From assembly GCF_006539185.1 (NCBI RefSeq), contig NZ_BJMN01000010.1, forward strand, positions 268,927 to 332,926: a stretch of 64,000 nucleotides of DNA, given 5' to 3'. Of the stretch, positions 61,978 through 64,000 are shown piece by piece (the stretch's first letter is position 1; the number at the start of each line of letters is the position of its first letter). This stretch comes from Streptomyces gardneri. GTDB taxonomy: Bacteria > Actinomycetota > Actinomycetes > Streptomycetales > Streptomycetaceae. The notes below the pieces were generated by a model. It did no database searches, was not told where the DNA came from, and saw nothing but the letters and a program-made list of their open reading frames with translations. The translations under genes were made by a program, and so were the position numbers.

Positions 61978-62982
61978 TCAGGCGGTGGCGGGGACCTGCT
62001 GGGTGATGCAGTGGACGCCGCCGCCGCCGTAGGCGATGCCGGGCGCCCGCACCCCGACGACCTTGCGGCCGGGGTACGCCGCGGCGATGACGGCGAGGGC
62101 CTCGTCGTCCTGGGGCACACCGGCGACCGGGACGACGATGCCGCCGTTGGCCACGTAGTAGTTCAGGTACGACACCTCGACGCGGGTGCCGGCGATGTCG
62201 GCGTAGGCGACCTGCGGGACGTCGACGATCTCGAACGGCCGGCCCTGGGCGTCCGTGGTGGCTTCCAGGACGGCGCGGTTGGCGCGCATCCGGGCGTAGT
62301 CGGGGTGCGCGGGGTCGTCGGGGAGGAAGACGACGACCTTGCCGGGGGCGGCGAAGGCGCAGACGCCGTCGACGTGACCGTCGGTCTCGGTGTCCAGGAG
62401 GCCGCCGTAGGGAAGCCAGACGACCTTGTCGACGCCGAGCTGGGACTTCAGCTCCGACTCGATCTCGTCCCGGCTCATCCCGGGGTTCCGGTTGGGGTGG
62501 AGCAGGCACTGCTCGGTGGTGATCAGCGTGCCTTCGCCGTCGACCGTGATCGCGCCGCCCTCCAGGATCATGTCGGAGGCGATGCGCTCGACGCCGAGGT
62601 GCTCCAGGATCAGGGCGCTGATCCGGTCGTCGGAGTCGTACGGGCTGTGCTTGCGGCCCCAGGCGTTGAAGCGGAAGTCCACGCCGGCGCGGTTGCCGTC
62701 GCCGTCGAGGACGAAGATCGGGGCCGAGTCGCGGAACCAGGAGTCGTCCTGGGCCAGCTCCACCACGGTGATCCCGTCACCGCACCGCGTGCGGGCCTCC
62801 TCGCCGTGGCCGGGCGGGGCGACCATGGTCACGGGCTCGAACGCGGCGATCGCGCGGGCGACGTTCGCGTACTCCTCCTTGACGTCGTCCAGCACACTGC
62901 TCCACAGGTCCTCCCGGACCGGCCAGGCCATCAGGCACCCCTCGTGCGCGGACCACTCGGCAGGCATACGGAATGCAGTCAT
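61978..62982 (-). CDS. aguA: Agmatine deiminase, cytosolic (paralogue 3)
   Basis: A 334-residue deiminase with no signal peptide, and therefore the probable intracellular enzyme of agmatine breakdown to N-carbamoylputrescine and ammonia. The catalytic Cys325 lies in GGGGVHCITQQ, and the pocket residues are in WFRDSAPIF and TETDGHVDGV. The N-terminus FRMPAEWSAHEGCLMAWP is typical of the family. A GTG three bases upstream of the ATG is an alternative start. Its promoter region carries palindrome copy 3. No agmatinase or carbamoylputrescine amidase is in the window. Confidence 0.9.
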   Translation of the reverse strand: MTAFRMPAEWSAHEGCLMAWPVREDLWSSVLDDVKEEYANVARAIAAFEPVTMVAPPGHGEEARTRCGDGITVVELAQDDSWFRDSAPIFVLDGDGNRAGVDFRFNAWGRKHSPYDSDDRISALILEHLGVERIASDMILEGGAITVDGEGTLITTEQCLLHPNRNPGMSRDEIESELKSQLGVDKVVWLPYGGLLDTETDGHVDGVCAFAAPGKVVVFLPDDPAHPDYARMRANRAVLEATTDAQGRPFEIVDVPQVAYADIAGTRVEVSYLNYYVANGGIVVPVAGVPQDDEALAVIAAAYPGRKVVGVRAPGIAYGGGGVHCITQQVPATA

Positions 62983-63080
62983 CACGGGTCTCTCTATCGT
63001 TTCGCCAGAAGTACCCGTCGGCGGTGGCCGGCTCTGCCTGGCGGAAGCGCGGGACGGGTACGCGGTGTGAACAGCATCCT

Positions 63081-63104
63081 CCTCCCGACTGAAAATTCAG
63101 TCAA
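63081..63104 (-). promoter_or_regulatory. Predicted promoter of the cytosolic deiminase
   Basis: On the minus strand, TTGACT (63099-63104) and GAGGAT are spaced by 17 bases, the second resembling the TAGGAT often seen at Streptomyces -10 sites. The -35 lies inside palindrome copy 3, the same arrangement as at the permease promoter. Confidence 0.5.
63086..63103. promoter_or_regulatory. 18-bp palindromic operator, copy 3
   Basis: CGACTGAAAATTCAGTCA, with perfect arms GACTGAA and TTCAGTC around a central AA. It stands 104 bases before the start of the cytosolic deiminase and after the urease stop. It matches the copies at 55377 and 55415. Confidence 0.72.
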
Positions 63105-63175
63105 GAGAAGGGATGCGGATTTGGGGGTTCGGCCAAGAGGCCGGTGCCGGAGAGGTCCGGCCGGTGTCGGCGGAA

Positions 63176-63210
63176 GTACGGGCCGACGTAGAAGAGGTAC
63201 GGGCCGACGT
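63176..63210. repeat. 14-bp direct repeat after urease alpha
   Basis: GTACGGGCCGACGT occurs at 63176-63189 and 63197-63210, a 21-base period. It flanks the end of the urease gene, and the second copy reaches the stop codon. No function is apparent. Confidence 0.7.
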
Positions 63211-64000
63211 CAGAGGAAGTACAGGCGGCTCAGCGACACCTGCTGCGCGGGCTCGGAGTGCATGGGAGCGCCGTCGAGCGTCACGAGGCCGCTGCGGGGA
63301 TCGACGTCCACCTGCCCGAGCCGGGCGTTGCGCGCCAGGTCGGCCGGGCCGATGCCACGGGTTCCCCGTACGGCCACACGCCTGCGCCGGGTGGCCAGGG
63401 TGTCGTACGGCGAGCCCAGAGAGCCCGCCTCGGCGGCGGCGCGGCTGACGAAGGCGACGGAGAGGTCCGCCGGCGCGGCGCCGTGGGCACCGAAGAGGGG
63501 GCCGAGGACCAGGGGCTCGCAGGTGTCGGTGGCGGCGTTCGGATCACCCGTGACGCCGTAGGCGGGAAAGCCCGCCTTGAGGACCATCTGCGGTTTCGCC
63601 CCGAAGAACGGCGGGCGCCAGAGCACGATGTCGGCGAGCTTGCCGACCTCGATCGAGCCGACCTCGTGCGCGAGGCCGTGGGCGATGGCGGGATTGATCG
63701 TGAGCTTGGCGATGTAGCGCAGGACGCGGGCGTTGTCGTCGTGCGCGCCGTCGCCCTCCAGGGGGCCCAGCTCGGCCTTCATCTTCCCGGCCATGGCGAA
63801 GGTGCGCCGGACGGTCTCCCCCGCCCTGCCCATGCCCTGGGCGTCGGAGGAGGTGATCCCGATCGCGCCGAGGTCGTGCAGGACGTCCTCCGCACCCATC
63901 GTCCCGGCCCGGATCCGGTCGCGCGCCATCGCCGCGTCGCCAGGGAGGTCCGTCTTGAGCGCGTGGACGGAGACGATCATCCCGTAGTGCTCCGCGATGG
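63210..64000 (-). CDS. ureC: Urease subunit alpha, C-terminal part (cut by window end)
   Basis: About 263 residues of the catalytic subunit of urease, which hydrolyses urea to ammonia and carbamate with two nickel ions. The frame is open to base 64000, so the N-terminal part with the metal ligands lies outside. Visible signatures are TMGAEDVLHDLGAIGITSSDAQGMGRAGE, with the conserved SSDxQxMGR block, then TINPAIAHGLAHEVGSIEVGKLADIVLW and the C-terminal LSRLYFL, close to the usual QRYFLF ending. The SSDAQGMGRAGE variant and RIRAGTMGAED point to a divergent urease. It is upstream of the deiminase on the same strand. Confidence 0.9.
   Translation of the reverse strand, partial: IAEHYGMIVSVHALKTDLPGDAAMARDRIRAGTMGAEDVLHDLGAIGITSSDAQGMGRAGETVRRTFAMAGKMKAELGPLEGDGAHDDNARVLRYIAKLTINPAIAHGLAHEVGSIEVGKLADIVLWRPPFFGAKPQMVLKAGFPAYGVTGDPNAATDTCEPLVLGPLFGAHGAAPADLSVAFVSRAAAEAGSLGSPYDTLATRRRRVAVRGTRGIGPADLARNARLGQVDVDPRSGLVTLDGAPMHSEPAQQVSLSRLYFL

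Overview
The window is chromosomal DNA of a high-GC actinomycete, almost certainly a Streptomyces. The grounds are strong G/C bias at third codon positions, frequent GTG and TTG starts, tightly overlapping stop/start junctions, rare TTA codons confined to two genes, Tat-type signal peptides, and a LAL regulator next to an RsbW-like kinase. I found 45 protein genes (two cut by the window ends). I saw no rRNA, tRNA, CRISPR array, insertion sequence or prophage. The only gene-free stretch over 300 bases is 48578-49172.

Region 1 (1-25624, all +) is one long, very compact exopolysaccharide locus. It holds a nucleotide-sugar dehydrogenase (cut at the 5' edge), three glycosyltransferases, two Wzz-like chain-length proteins that each carry a degenerate ATPase-like tail, an AsnB-type amidotransferase, a fused dehydrogenase/Gfo-Idh-MocA oxidoreductase, a heparinase II/III-type protein, a parallel beta-helix lipoprotein, a Wzy/ligase-like membrane protein and a Wzx-like flippase. 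It also holds a pyruvyltransferase, a 3,5-epimerase, a class III aminotransferase and a five-gene sugar cassette (C-methyltransferase, nucleotidyltransferase, PIG-L deacetylase, epimerase, M28-like DUF4910 protein). Together these fit synthesis, polymerisation, export and trimming of a decorated surface polysaccharide. The priming phosphoglycosyltransferase is not in the window and may lie upstream.

Region 2 (25632-31979) is mostly housekeeping and regulation: PAP2 phosphatase, deoxynucleoside kinase, RsbW-like ATPase, a 965-residue LAL regulator, and a divergent VOC/TetR pair with two palindromic operators between them.

Region 3 (32059-43282) holds a 1080-residue protein combining a helical N-terminus, a lectin-type propeller and an HExxH motif. 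It also holds a secreted serine hydrolase, a sortase, pyruvate carboxylase, a secreted FG-GAP repeat protein and an ArsR-type regulator.

Region 4 (42281-48577, all -) is a probable operon: a Pls/PosA-type single-module NRPS with a lysine-like specificity code, an M1 aminopeptidase and the ArsR regulator. A large secreted subtilase follows on the + strand.

Region 5 (52616-64000, all -) is a nitrogen-scavenging block: urease alpha (cut by the window end), three agmatine deiminase paralogues (two with Tat signals), an NCS1 permease and a complete Dpp/Nik-type ABC importer. An 18-bp palindrome overlaps the predicted -35 elements in front of the cytosolic deiminase and the permease, and a second copy lies near the permease promoter. 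This suggests an undescribed regulon that ties the block together.
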